Shown here: in pieces, positions 21,233-31,741 of the stretch
How positions within the stretch are numbered: the stretch's first letter is position 1
Layout: every line of letters begins with the position of its first letter
Source: Bicyclus anynana
Lineage: Eukaryota; Arthropoda; Insecta; Lepidoptera; Nymphalidae
Assembly: GCF_947172395.1 (NCBI RefSeq)
Contig: NC_069086.1
Coordinates: 16,009,572-16,073,571 of the forward strand
Length of the DNA: 64,000 nucleotides
Direction: 5' to 3'
Position numbers and translations under genes: made by a program
The notes under the pieces: generated by a model
Database searches by the model: none
Seen by the model: only the letters and a program-made list of their open reading frames with translations
Told to the model about the DNA's origin: nothing

Positions 21233-21682
21233 TCCTACTAATATTATAAACGTATCTGAATATCCTATCCTAATAATATTATATATGTTTGGATGTATGT
21301 TTGTTTGGATGTTTGCTACTCTTTAACGCCGCTACTACTGAAGCGATTTGGCTGAAATTTGGAATGGAAATAGATTTTACTCTGGATTCATACTTAGGCT
21401 ACTATTTATTTCGAAAAAATCCATGGTTTCCCAAGATTTGCGAAAACTGATGATATTTTAGAATTTAATAATCAATTAATACTGATGATATTGATGATGT
21501 GAATGTTTGTTACTCTTTCACGTCTCGACTACTGAACCGAATTAGCTGAAATTTGGTATTGAGATATATTATAGCCTGGATTAATACATAGGCTACTTCC
21601 ATGGTTTACGAAAAATCAATGGTTCCCGAGGGATTTGTGAAAAACTAAATTCCACGCGAATGAAGTCGCGGGCGTCCGCTAG
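21233..21682 (+). mobile_element. Composite Helitron, 450 bp
   Basis: TCCTACTAATATTATAAACG start and CGGGCGTCCGCTAG|T end. The internal GAAATTTGG..GGCTACT module is present twice, and a 35-bp stretch near the start (CGTATCTGAATATCCTATCC) is also doubled. A bare SINE-2-like tail follows at 21682-21702. Confidence 0.88.
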
Positions 21683-21737
21683 TGGGTTGATAATGATGAT
21701 GAAGTTTTCTGACAGGTTAAATAGGGGATTCATGTAT

Positions 21738-21816
21738 ACTTTAATTGAACAAGTTTTAAGCATCATTTCAACACGAAAGTCTTCGAAGTGATGATTAAAA
21801 CTTGAACAATTAAACT
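21738..21816. repeat. Imperfect hairpin
   Basis: Arms with CAAGTTTTAAGCATCATTT and AAGTGATGATTAAAACTTG. Confidence 0.65.
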
Positions 21817-21883
21817 GAACTTGGTCCCTAACTATGAGCATCATAAGAAGGCTGTCACCAAGCGGACGATGGAGCGAGTTATT

Positions 21884-22115
21884 CTCGAAATATATTTGCG
21901 TGATTGAATTAGAAATGGAGAAGAACCAAAGTTACCGACATAGCTCAACGAGTCGCGAAGCTGTAGGCAATGAGCATGGCACATTTCGAAGAGCCGATGG
22001 ACGTTGGAGTCCCATGCTGGAATGGTGACCCCGCACCGGAAAGCGCAGTGACCCCTAAATGGACCGACGAAATCAAGCGGGTTACATGGAACTGCTGGAT
22101 GCAATCGGCTTAAAA
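21884..22115 (+). mobile_element. RTE-type LINE 3' end fragment
   Basis: Carries AGAACCAAAGTTACCGACAT, GAGCCGATGGACGTTGGAGT and the GACGAAATCAAGCGGGTTAC coding words seen in the 49386 copy. Frame broken. Confidence 0.88.
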
Positions 22116-22179
22116 CCGTATTTATCTGCAGCTCTAATCTAACAAGAGGCCTAACTTCAATTAGGCTTATAGGCAATAC

Positions 22180-22405
22180 CTTATGTTCCTTTTTTATTCT
22201 TCACAAGTTATTCCTTGACCACAATCTCACCTGATGGTAAGCGATGATGCAATCTAAGACGGAAGCGGGCTAACTTGTTAGGAGTATGATGAAAATCCAC
22301 ACTGCTTTCGGTTTCTTTAAGACATCGTACCGGAATGCTAAATCGCTTTGGTTGCGTTTAGGATGGTAACTAGTCACGGCCGAAGCCTCCCACAAACCAA
22401 AAACC
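22180..22405 (-). mobile_element. SINE-1, head missing
   Basis: Reverse copy from TTGACCACAATCTCACCTGA to CACGGCCGAAGCCTCCCACA. Confidence 0.9.
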
Positions 22406-22814
22406 TTATGATGACGATGAATATTTAAATAAAAAAACAAACACAAGTCACATTCTTTTCTTCCAAAAACAAGTAATCGAAACTACGAAAAATGATAGAT
22501 AACTGCTATTAGTTTTCGGGACACAACAAAAGATGGGTTTTTAAATAGCGAAGACATTCGTAAAAAGGCACATTGATGGATGGTGGCAAATAAAAGCATT
22601 TTGTCTCCCTTTGTAATGGAATGCTTTTAGGAACTTTCGGTTTTTCGGAGGACCCGTCCTTATTTGTGACGGATGTTTTTGTGGACATGCCTCAGATATT
22701 GTATTTTTCTAGAATCCATCATCCATTAAAACTTTTTATTAGGCCGTGATAAAATGCTGCCAAAACAGCTGCTATAGCATAATATTTGCCATATCTTAAT
22801 CGATCTTTTTCGAC
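22406..22814. other. Anonymous stretch
   Basis: No feature recognised. Confidence 0.4.
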
Positions 22815-23023
22815 CGATCGTGACGAGTTGTGAAGTGGCAATGGGGCACATATTTCGAAAAAACAATAAACGTTGGGGTCCCAAAGTGCTGGAATGGCGA
22901 CTCCCCACCAGGATTACTGACAAAATCAAGCGAGTCGCAGGGATTCGCTGGATGCAGGTGGCTCAGTATCGTGATATCTAGAAGTCCCTACTAAAGTCCT
23001 GCAGTGGAGGTCCATCGGCTGAT

Positions 23024-23058
<35 letters not shown>

Positions 23059-23060
23059 TC
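22815..23060 (+). mobile_element. RTE-type LINE 3' end with (ATG)n tail
   Basis: CGCAGGGATTCGCTGGATGC and AGGTGGCTCAGTATCGTGAT code for the RWMQVAQYRD motif, and the copy ends in about ten TGA repeats. Stop codons and a deletion interrupt the frame. Confidence 0.9.
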
Positions 23061-23080
23061 GATCTTTTATAGATAACTAG

Positions 23081-23242
23081 CGGATGCCCACGATTTTGTC
23101 CGCCCTTAAACCTTCTTAATCCGGCCCTATCGCAAAACCAGTTCTTAGCGGTCGTCTGCTAACTAAAAACTCTTTGCCAAATTTCATCTTTGTACGTCAT
23201 GCCCATTTCGATATTCCGTGATGCGTGATCTATATATACGTA
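23081..23242 (-). mobile_element. Helitron, D subfamily
   Basis: Starts ACTAGCGGATGCCCACGATT (inverted terminus). The interior TTTGTCCGCCCTTAAACC..TTCATCTTTGTACGTCA matches 57853-58038 in inverse. Confidence 0.8.
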
Positions 23243-23344
23243 AGCAAAATGTGTGTGTTTAGATTCCATGAGTCCCTTTGATTTCCTACCAGCTCAATCA
23301 ATATGTCTAACGAACTAACTCAATAGAATCTATGCTAATCTATA

Positions 23345-23536
23345 TCTATACTAATATTATAAAGCTGAAGAGTTTGTCGGATTGAACGCGCTAATCTCAG
23401 GAACTAGTGGTCCGATTTGAAAAATTCTTTCAGTGTTAGATAGCCCATTTGTCGAGGAAAGCTATAGGCTATATATTATCCCCATATTCCGACGGAAACG
23501 GGTACCACGCGGGTGTAACCGCGCGGCGTCAGCTAG
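23345..23536 (+). mobile_element. Helitron, B subfamily, intact ends
   Basis: TCTATACTAATATTATAAAG start; interior CTAATCTCAGGAACTAGTGG and CAGTGTTAGATAGCCCATTT; end AACCGCGCGGCGTCAGCTAG before T. Confidence 0.9.
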
Positions 23537-23819
23537 TAGTTTATAAATCAGTAGTGGTTAAAACTTTACTTCTGAGAATTGACCAATTTACCAAAACCTA
23601 TTAACAAACAGGGCAAATTAAATTAAATCGTAATAATAAATCTAATTAATGAAACCCATTTCTAGAAATTTATATAAACTTTGAGCTTGTATTCTTAAAC
23701 AAGTTTCTAGAACACGTAGACTTGTATTTACAAAGTAAAGTTATTCTAATTGCGAGTTATAGATGGTTTCCATCAGTCCTAGAAAAGCTCGATCACTTAC
23801 AGAAATACCTAGAATGTAA

Positions 23820-24862
23820 GGCTAGGAGCACACGATGCGTTGCAGCACCGCACCGCAAAGATTTCGCCGCAGCGGACGTGCGAACGGTGCGGCGCCGCAG
23901 AACGGTTATGACAGATATAGTTACTAGTAGAACCGCATCGTACGGATCAAACGGATTTTTAATTTTACGGTAGATTTTGGCTAGTGGGAGATTTCGGCCT
24001 TGGCTAGTTACCACCCTACCGACAAAGATGTACCGCCAAGCGATTTAGCGTTCTGGTACGAAGTCGTGTAGGTAGAAACCGCAAGGGGTGTGCATTTCAT
24101 CCTCCTTCTAACAAGTTAGCCCACTTCCATCTTAGATTGCATCATCACTTACCATCAGGTGAGATTGTAGTCAAGGGCTAACTTGTAAAGAATAAAAAAA
24201 AAACGATGCGATCTCCGTTTGATGCGATACGTCTGATACGTACGATGCGGATCTGTGAACCCGCCCGCCACAGTCGCGAGAGGCGTGGGAAGTAACGGGG
24301 GAAGTAAGCAGAGACGTTGTGTTGCCACGTTATTCGTCCTGCCGCATTTCATGCCCCTCGTGCTGCCCATCGCTTCCAATTCTGTTGTGTGACAAGCAAC
24401 AGATATTCCTATGTAATATCAACCACTGACGATCAAGTAATCTCATCTGCAGCGCCAACGTCTTAACATCCGATACAACTGATCGTGTGTTGGTTGGTTA
24501 TTAATGAAAAAGTTGTACTGTAGTGTCAATGATTACTTGAGTGAAAAATTAAAATAGGGACATTAACCTTATTAGTGACATTTATATTAACATTAATTAA
24601 TTCGAAAAATTGTTTTATTTTTATTATTTGTAAATTAGTAAGATTTGTTATTTTTTGCACGCCATCTATGGCAGGATATGTGTTTAATATAATATAAAAC
24701 ACCTATGTAAATGTACCATATACTGGCGAAATAAAAATTGATCGATTGATTGCGATCGGCATGACGTCATGCACATCACGACCAATCGCGTCTGTGACTG
24801 ACATAAGGCGTCGCAGCGGTACCGCTCCGTCGCCGCATCGCTGCAACCGTGTGCTCCCGCCC
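23820..24862. mobile_element. Harbinger-like element interrupted by a SINE-1
   Basis: Left end GGCTAGGAGCACACGATGCG and right end GGTTGCAGC-type TIR (..CCGTGTGCTCCCGCCC) form inverted termini flanked by TAA on both sides (23817-23819, 24863-24865). TWA target sites fit the PIF/Harbinger superfamily. No transposase frame; part of the length is the SINE at 23977-24202. Confidence 0.8.
23977..24202 (+). mobile_element. SINE-1, 5'-truncated, inside Harbinger-like element
   Basis: GCTAGTGGGAGATTTCGGCC to GTCAAGGGCTAACTTGTAAA with an A tail. Confidence 0.9.
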
Positions 24863-24865
24863 TAA

Positions 24866-25370
24866 CCCTATTCTGTCCATGAACAGAAATATCTAGAATG
24901 TAACCCGACACCCGCGCCGAAATACTACGCTCCACAAACAACTCTAATTAACAGAACCGCCGTCAACTACAAAGTAACTTTTGTTAAGGCGAAGTTCTAA
25001 TTTTGACGCGATTACGTGACAATCTTATCGAATTAGTCGCGCGGTATCGCGATATTTAACTTCTAAACTAGTGACATAATTAAGCGTTATGAATACATGA
25101 AAGACAATAATTAAAGGTAAGTAAGGTTTACAATTAATCACAATTACTATACCTAGTACATCTAAAAAGATTGGCTATGATAACTGGGTTTATTCCTTTT
25201 TAATATACGATGACAGCTAGTTGTAGTCTTGTCTAATTTTAAAGTACCTAATAATAGTTCATATCATCATGTCACTTATTTCATTTAATACTCGTTTAAA
25301 AAACCGATAGGTAACAAATATTACCTTTACCTGAAAAATTAAAAACACAAGATAACATTGGATCCGACAA
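24866..25370. other. Anonymous stretch
   Basis: Nothing recognised on either strand. Confidence 0.4.
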
Positions 25371-25498
25371 AATACTCTCTACGTGCGTTTCACCCCGAAA
25401 CCGGGGCTCTACAACGTTCAATTGCACGTTGTAGAGTCAACATCTCCTGAGGATGCTCCGGTTTCGGGGTGAAACGTACGTAGAGTATTTTGTCGGAC
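25371..25498. mobile_element. Foldback element with nested palindromes and hammerhead-like core
   Basis: Outer arms TCCGACAAAATACTCTCTAC (25371) and GTAGAGTATTTTGTCGGA (25481) flank GTTTCACCCCGAAACCGG and its complement. An inner palindrome CTCTACAACG..CGTTGTAGAG sits at the centre. On the plus strand, CTGAGGA (25447-25453), a GCTCC/GGGGT stem, GAAAC (25471), an ACG/CGT stem and then A|GAG follow the order of a hammerhead ribozyme core. Activity is unproven. Confidence 0.6.
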
Positions 25499-25584
25499 CT
25501 GGGTGACGTTGTCGCATGGATTCGTCGGCTTTTCGCGGGTGATAGCAAAATAAATAAATTACTATCTATATAAGATAACAATAG

Positions 25585-25645
25585 AAAATCTTACTAATTT
25601 TATAAACATCAAAGTTTATATGGATGTTTGTTTGACACTCTTCTA
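25585..25645 (+). mobile_element. Helitron 5' end fragment
   Basis: CTTACTAATTTTATAAACAT followed by TATGGATGTTTGTTTGACAC. Confidence 0.6.
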
Positions 25646-25699
25646 TGATATCCCTCCCTCCACGCATCCGCAAATAGAATATCTATTTTATAGACATTT

Positions 25700-25828
25700 A
25701 TATTCTCAGACCAATTATTATAGGACCTGCCTCGCAAGACGTTACTTTTCTGTCAAAGTATATGATCAAAGATCTAATGCGATTATAAACATTGTCTATA
25801 TAGTATCGATGATTCATAGTTGTACCAG
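25700..25828 (+). repeat. Dispersed repeat X, copy 2
   Basis: AGGACCTGCCTCGCAAGAC, CTGTCAAAGTATATGATCAA, AATGCGATTATAAACATTG; inverse of 6325-6440. Confidence 0.75.
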
Positions 25829-26293
25829 GTCAACTAGATTATCTTACATAACAACATAAAGCGACTACCCTTAACATTAATTGTATAGTTCCAATAATAG
25901 TAGGTGAAGTAGGTACACAGGTTCTGTCACGTGATTAGCCGCTCTACCTATTCGCTCTAATCAGTCGCAAGTCACAATCCTCAATGTTACTCGTCCCCCG
26001 GTATCACCGCTGAGGTCTTATCAAGGAGCCTACAGCACTTACACAATAAAAAAAATCACGATCATGGTTAGCTTCTATTTCGGATTAACATACGACATAC
26101 ATAAGTATAACGGCTGCGGACGCAGCCGCGTCAACTCGGTTATCTTGCATAAACATAAAGCGACTACCCTTAACATCAATTGTATAGTTCCAATAATAGT
26201 AGGTGAAGTAGGTACACAGGTTCTGTCACGTGATTAGCCGCTCTACCTATTCGCTCTAATCAGTCGCAAGTCACAATCCTCAATGTTACTCGT
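25829..26293. repeat. Direct duplication, period 299 bp
   Basis: 25861-25994 and 26160-26293 are 134 bp with a single T/C difference, in a repeat that extends at lower identity to 25829 and 26130. The spacer holds the palindrome GGCTGCGGACGCAGCC. Confidence 0.93.
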
Positions 26294-26587
26294 AAGTAGC
26301 GCATTATTATATTATCATGGATTTTTTGCGTTAAAGCTAAAATGTCTAGACTAACGTACTTCCTCATTAAACCATCATGTTGTGAACTAAATGACCTTAT
26401 AGATATATCATATCATAGGTATAACACGTTATGACTAACAGACTGAAAGTTTTACAGCTGCTCCTATACCATAGGTAGACCATTATGGAATATGGAGTTT
26501 GAACTGTGGGCTGTTCCGAAAGGGAGCAGGTTTCAAGTTGAGCATCCCACATCAGGGTAATCTAAACCACGCCGATTATTTCGAAAG

Positions 26588-26646
26588 CCACAAGAGTAAT
26601 TAAAGAAACACAATTCGGTACGTGTTTCTTTAATTACTCGTGTGGC
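26588..26646. repeat. Near-perfect hairpin, 24-25 bp arms
   Basis: Arms GAGTAATTAAAGAAACAC and GTGTTTCTTTAATTACTC (each extending to CCAC/GTGG) around a 9-10 nt centre. Confidence 0.85.
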
Positions 26647-26694
26647 TAATCAATCATTAAGATTTAAATACCAAACTATATAGTGAGACAAAAT

Positions 26695-27470
26695 TGACAA
26701 TAGCGCCATCTAGTATCGATCGTTTCAAACTTTGTACTATGCAAACATTATTCAATATGCTGTGCTCCGCATACCAAAAACAGCGACTGCAGATCCAGCA
26801 GAACAAATGCCTGCGCCTTGCCACAGGAGCTCCGAGATACGTCAGAAATGACATCATTCACCGTGACACCTGCACGGCTATTCTCTAACGATATTTTGTA
26901 TAACTCGCAAGTGCGAGTTTCGAACTCACCGCTATCTTTCTCATTCTATAGTATCGTGTTAAACAGAGAGAGATAGAGGTGAATTCGAAACTCGCACTTG
27001 CGAGTTATAAAAGTATCGTTACAGAATAGCCTAGCAGGACGCCCTCCGTGGAGGAGTTCGTCCGAGGTCTAGCGCGCCGAATGTTCGCGCGAGCGGATAA
27101 CGGACCGCACATTCATCTACATGGTATAGCACCGCACTGCGAAAGACCACCAAATGGGCGTCCTCTACCTCGTGAGCTTCTACAAATGGCCATCTCAGAA
27201 GACGTAGGCACCGGAGGCAGCGGAGACGACGATATAAATGACGCAAGCACCAGACAAGACATCGCCGCGCTGAAGGACAATAATAAATAAAAAATTCAAC
27301 TCATAGGCCAAGATGCCTCAGCCCCGAAAAGGGCTGGAAGAAATCACCGGGGGAGCAAGTTCCCCTGCGTCTTACTCGGGCAAGGAGGCAAAGCCTCGAG
27401 GCCCGTACCCCCTCACCCGACACTCTCGGGAGGAGATGACCCCCTCATCATTATTCAATAAGAAAATTGT
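26695..27470 (+). mobile_element. Jockey-like LINE 3' end, split by a MITE
   Basis: Before the MITE it codes LQIQQNKCLRLATGAPRYVR, the typical C-terminal reverse-transcriptase extension. After it comes VEEFVRGLARRMFARADNGP and RPPNGRPLPRELLQ to a stop at 27290, then a GC-rich 3' UTR (GAAAAGGGCTGGAAGAAATC, CTCGAGGCCCGTACCCCCTC). The intervening coding segment is missing, so the copy is dead. Confidence 0.85.
26884..27036. mobile_element. Inverted-repeat MITE (GGCTATTCT ends)
   Basis: Ends GGCTATTCTCTAACGATA (from 26876) and TATCGTTACAGAATAGCC; inner arms ACTCGCAAGTGCGAGTTTCG and its complement. Further copies at 41489 and, decayed, 9255. Superfamily not determined; no clear target duplication. 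Confidence 0.8.
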
Positions 27471-28265
27471 TATGCTGATCTGAACATAAATCCACATGAA
27501 TCGTTTTGTTTGTTTGTTTTTAAATTTTTCTCGGCTTACAACTTATCGGCATGAAACAGACCCCATTCGCATTCACACAAGAGTTACTAACCAACGTTAA
27601 AAAAGCGTTCAAATACAACAAATGCATTCCCAAGCATATTCACACGACAGCGTTTTTCAAACGTGATGCTTTTTACGAGCAGTGTTGCATTTTTAATTTT
27701 GGGCGCTGGAAATAGACCATGAATTAAATTAAGAACGTAAATAAAACCGTCAACGATGGGTTTTATCGTATCGCTTTTTTAACTCTCGTGCAAATAAGGA
27801 CTAACAGTGTATAAGTATATTGTGACATCTCACTTCAAACAACACAAGACAAAACTTTCCCAACTAATAAAGCTCTCGCCAGAAGACGCCACGAGCGCTG
27901 GATATTACGAGTACGAGCAATAGTTTTATTACCGTCATACAATTTTATCGTGGTCTAGCTTTAGTCTAACTGTAACCCAGATTTGCTGTGACCTCGTGAA
28001 CGGGGTCGAAGCATTTTACGATCGTTTGTCCTTTATCGCCCAATTTACGTTGGATCCATCTTATTTAGTTTACTTTATAAAATTCCATTGTAAATATCGG
28101 TAGATCATAAAAATGAAGTCGTAAAACGCTTCCTTTGGACTTATCTGCGACGTTTGATATTGCTTTTTGATCTTTGCCATAACTCTGTTAAAAGTCTTCC
28201 ATTTGACCAGTTTTGGTGCGTATAAAATGAATTTACATAAGGTATCCGAACCTATTAGGTGTCCA
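27471..28265. other. Anonymous stretch
   Basis: Moderately GC-balanced; no repeat copy, exon or RNA recognised on either strand. Confidence 0.4.
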
Positions 28266-28315
28266 GGAATTTAGCATATCATATGCCAGCATATCAAAAA
28301 AAAAATGCGTTTCCT

Positions 28316-28635
28316 TCGCATGCAGGTGAGTTCTATAATTCCTAATAATTTTTAGAAATAGTTCTGGTGTTTTTACCTAAAAAAAGTCGCAAAGTTACCC
28401 AAATGGTATGTTAACTTCCCGCAGAAAATCATTAACGAGAAAATCAAAATTTGAAACATGTGCTCGATGCACATATGAGATCTATAGTTCCTGATACGTT
28501 TTAGAAGTAGTTCTGGCATTTTTACCTAAAAAAAATCAGGCGCAAAATTAAACAAATGAAATGCTAATTTCCCGCAAAAAATCATTTACAAGCAAATCAA
28601 AATTTGAAAGGTGTTCTCGATGCAGACACCTATTA
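28316..28635. repeat. Diverged tandem duplication, unit about 155 bp
   Basis: TAGTTCTGG, TTTTTACCTAAAAAAA, ACTTCCCGC.AAAAATCATT and AATCAAAATTTGAAA recur in order in both units. A third unit starts at 28618 (TCGATGCAGACACC) and stops. Confidence 0.8.
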
Positions 28636-28640
28636 GGGAT

Positions 28641-29245
28641 CCAGCATTTCTTTATCGAATGACTTGCTTTTTTACAAATCGATCTAAACTTAGTCTATAC
28701 GTAATTACATTATCAATTATTTTATCTATCGGCTTTATATAATTATGTTATCTACGAATATAATAATAATTGTCTAGTTAGGTACTATAAACATACGACA
28801 AATGAGCCTACGATACGACTTTGTCATAAATATTACGTTCTGTGACGTTATTTAATGAATGCCAAGAACGTTCATAAACGTAAGGTGTGCAATCTTAGAG
28901 ATATTTTTTTCAAGATGAATCAGTCAGAAATGTCAGTTTTGGAAAATGGTTATTGGAGGGGGAACTTTGACTATAGTTAAGTAATAGCTTTAAAAATAGA
29001 AACCCAGTAAAGTAAAGAAAAGTAAATATGAATTTGAAAAAAAAACCTGAATATTTAATAATATTTCTTTTCATTCAGTCTGTTTAATTTGATGACGTAG
29101 GTACCTTCTGATCAAAGTGAGGCGCAATGTGATTTATCTTTCCGCCACGATACTATCTTTTAGCCACTAATTTCCTAATCAGATATGCACAGTTTTGCGA
29201 TGATATAAGGATTATATGCACGGTAAACATAACAAAAGTAATTTT
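28641..29245. other. Anonymous AT-rich stretch
   Basis: Nothing recognised. Confidence 0.4.
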
Positions 29246-29567
29246 TTTTTTATTTTTTACAAGTTAGCCCTTGACTATAATCACACCTGATGGTAAGTGA
29301 TGATGGAGTCTAAGATGGAAGCGGGCTAACATGTTAGGAGGAGGATAAATATCCACACCCCTTTCGGTTTCTTCACGACATCGTAGCGGAACGCTAAATC
29401 GCTTGGCGGTACGTCTTTGTCGGCAGGGTGGTAACTAGCCACGGCCGAAGCCTCCCACCAGCCAGACCTGGACCAATTAAGAAAACCTCAATCGGCCCAG
29501 CCGGGGATCGAACCCAGGACCTCCGTCTTGTAAATCCACCGCGCATACCACTGCGCCACGGAGGCCG
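29246..29567 (-). mobile_element. SINE-1, full length
   Basis: Poly-T (tail) at the left and the head GCGCCACGGAGGCC at the right; the B box complement GGATCGAACC is intact. One of the best family copies here. Confidence 0.95.
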
Positions 29568-29768
29568 CCATAATAATAAACAACCGTTTAGCTGGTAAAA
29601 GGGGGGGGGGGGGACACTTACCTTTATCCCACACTATGAGATAAACGAGCACTTGAAACATCAAGTTATACTATTGTAAAGACTGCTGGAGAAGAGAAAA
29701 ATCGGCAATAAACTCAACAGTTGTTCTTTTAAATTCCTTTGTAATCTTTATTATTCATTATATTTAAA

Positions 29769-29935
29769 CTGGCGGACGCCCGCGACTTCGTCCGAGTGGA
29801 ATTAAATTTTTTCAAAAATACCGCGGGAACCATGATTTTGAAATGAAAAAAAACCCATGTATTAATCCAAAGTAAAATCCATTTCCATTACAAATTTTAG
29901 CCAAATCTTACACACTATATTCGCAGCGCAAAGAA
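29769..29935 (-). mobile_element. Helitron, 3' portion
   Basis: ACTGGCGGACGCCCGCGACT is the inverted terminus, followed by GGAACCATGATTTTG and CCAAAGTAAAATCCATTTCC. It lies back to back with the next Helitron. Confidence 0.8.
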
Positions 29936-29942
29936 TATCCTA

Positions 29943-30342
29943 TCCTATTAATATTATAAACGCGAAAGTTTGTATGGATGTTTGGATGCATGTTTGCTAG
30001 GATGTTAAAAGCCTCTTTAACGCCGCTACCACTAAAGCAATTTGGCTGAAATTTGGAATGGAAATAGATTTTACTCTGGATTAACGCATAGGCATAGGCT
30101 TTTTATCCCGAAAAAGTCCATGGTTTCCCGAGAATAGCGAAAACTGATGACGTTGATGATATGAATGTTTGTTACTCTTTCACGCCTCGACTACTGAACC
30201 AAATTACCTGAATTTTGGTATTAAGATATATTATAACCTGGATTAAGACATAAGCTACTTTTTATCCCGAAAAAATCCATGGTTCCCGAGGGATTTGTAA
30301 AAAACTAAATTTCACGCGGACGAAGTCGCGGGCGTCCGCTAG
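29943..30342 (+). mobile_element. Composite Helitron, 400 bp
   Basis: TCCTATTAATATTATAAACG start and GGGCGTCCGCTAG|T end. The ATTTGG..GGATTAA..TTTATCCCGAAAAA module occurs twice, with GTTACTCTTTCACGCCTCGA between. Confidence 0.92.
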
Positions 30343-30969
30343 TTTTTACATGTCGCGACTCTTCCCTTTACAGAATTTAAGTAAATATTTAAGACCTTCG
30401 TAGTATAGTTACAAACTAGAAAACTTACGTACTAAATTAGCAAACAATGTTAGTTGGTTCTCATTGGTCGTTAAGTAGACAAATGTCTGCGAATGGTGTA
30501 AGGGTCACAGTAAACACGATTCTACATATGTATAATAATATAATAAAAAATAAATAAATCATTTTTTTTCTGGTAAGGAACCCAAATACACAAGATATAC
30601 GAAATTGAAAAAAATAAAATCGTTAAAACAGTAACCACACTTTACAGAACATTTACAACTATTTTACGTTTGGAATGTGATGGATTTTTTTAGCCTGTTT
30701 AAAAAATGTAACCGAAGTTAAAAATTTGGAGTTAAAATTCTATTTATTGTAAGTGTTACGTTACAAGTTTGTCGATTGGTGTTAATAACATTGATTATTT
30801 ATGTTATTGTAGAGGGGAGGTGTCAGTTTGGTATAAATAAGAGGGTATTTTATGACTTCACCTCGGTTGTTTGGGAGGCAGCGTAGTCACGGTTACGCTG
30901 CCAGCCGCGTTAGTGATTTTGTGCAATAACGTTTTGTGTTGTAATTAATTATTTATCATTAATTCTTTA
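30343..30969. other. Anonymous stretch with a TATA-like word
   Basis: GGTATAAATAAG at 30830 followed by TCACCTCGGTTG, then an imperfect GCAGCGTAG..CTACGCTGC-like inverted word. It could be a promoter or LTR remnant; no matching LTR partner is seen. Confidence 0.3.
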
Positions 30970-31078
30970 GTCTGGGCATGGAGAACAAGTCGGGCAGGGA
31001 AGGTAAGTGCTTATGCTAAAGGGATCCCTTAAGCCTACCCCAAGGTCACAAGTCCTGGGACCTGCTTGAGGTGTTTCT
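30970..31078 (+). mobile_element. Family A fragment, highly diverged
   Basis: GGAGAACAAGTCGGGCAGGG, AGGGATCCCTTAAGCCTAC and GGTCACAAGTCCTGGG follow the same order as the 41270-41375 copy. Confidence 0.65.
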
Positions 31079-31741
31079 GCTACAATATAATGCTACACAA
31101 TCACTATCCCTGCGGCCCGACATATCACATATGTACATTGTCGTGGCTTGTATATTGTAGAAAGAAGAAAAATAAAATAGTAAATTTTTTCTGGTTAACA
31201 GTAAGTCTTGGGCCTAGTTTTATTGATACTACATTACATTGCTTAACCAAAAGTTGTAAAACATTTTCAAGCACCGATAACACTAAAAAGTTATTAAAAT
31301 TTATATTATTCTTAAGTAATCATGTTACTTACTTTTTTGAAAATAATTATATTTCAAATTATATATGCTACGGCCCTTAGTTCCCGCAAAATCCCATTCT
31401 AAAAGCTAGTTTATTTTTCTCTAATAAACAGTACCAAAGCTCCTTTATGAACTGTTAATGCGCTATTCCCGGAGCTAGTAAGGCTTTATGTGGTTTTAAG
31501 TAGTCTATAAATGTCCATTACAAAGACCACGCACCCTCATTGAAGACAAGGTATTCTGACTAAACTATTAATAATGTTGTATACTTTGATAAGCATTATA
31601 AGTTACAACTTGAAATTATTATACAAAAAAAAATTAATAAAAAAAGCAAAAAATAACATTGTATGTGCAAGCCAGTGACATTTTAATTAAAGCCGTATTT
31701 AAACTGTGGAAAGAACTGTCTGAAGATACTAAATATTTATG
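31079..31741. other. Anonymous AT-rich stretch
   Basis: An open frame of about 100 codons (31066-31380, plus) has no family likeness and AT-driven composition; not called as a gene. Confidence 0.4.

Noticed and set aside
27048..27290. 80-codon frame as an independent small gene
   Set aside because: The sequence is the C-terminus of a jockey-like LINE protein continuing from 26695-26875 across a MITE insertion.
30830..31010. Apparent gene start: TATAAATA, then ATGGAGAACAAGTCGGGC and a GTAAGTGC donor at 31003
   Set aside because: 30970-31075 aligns in order with the 3' region of family A retroelements (41270-41375), so the 'exon' is decayed element sequence.
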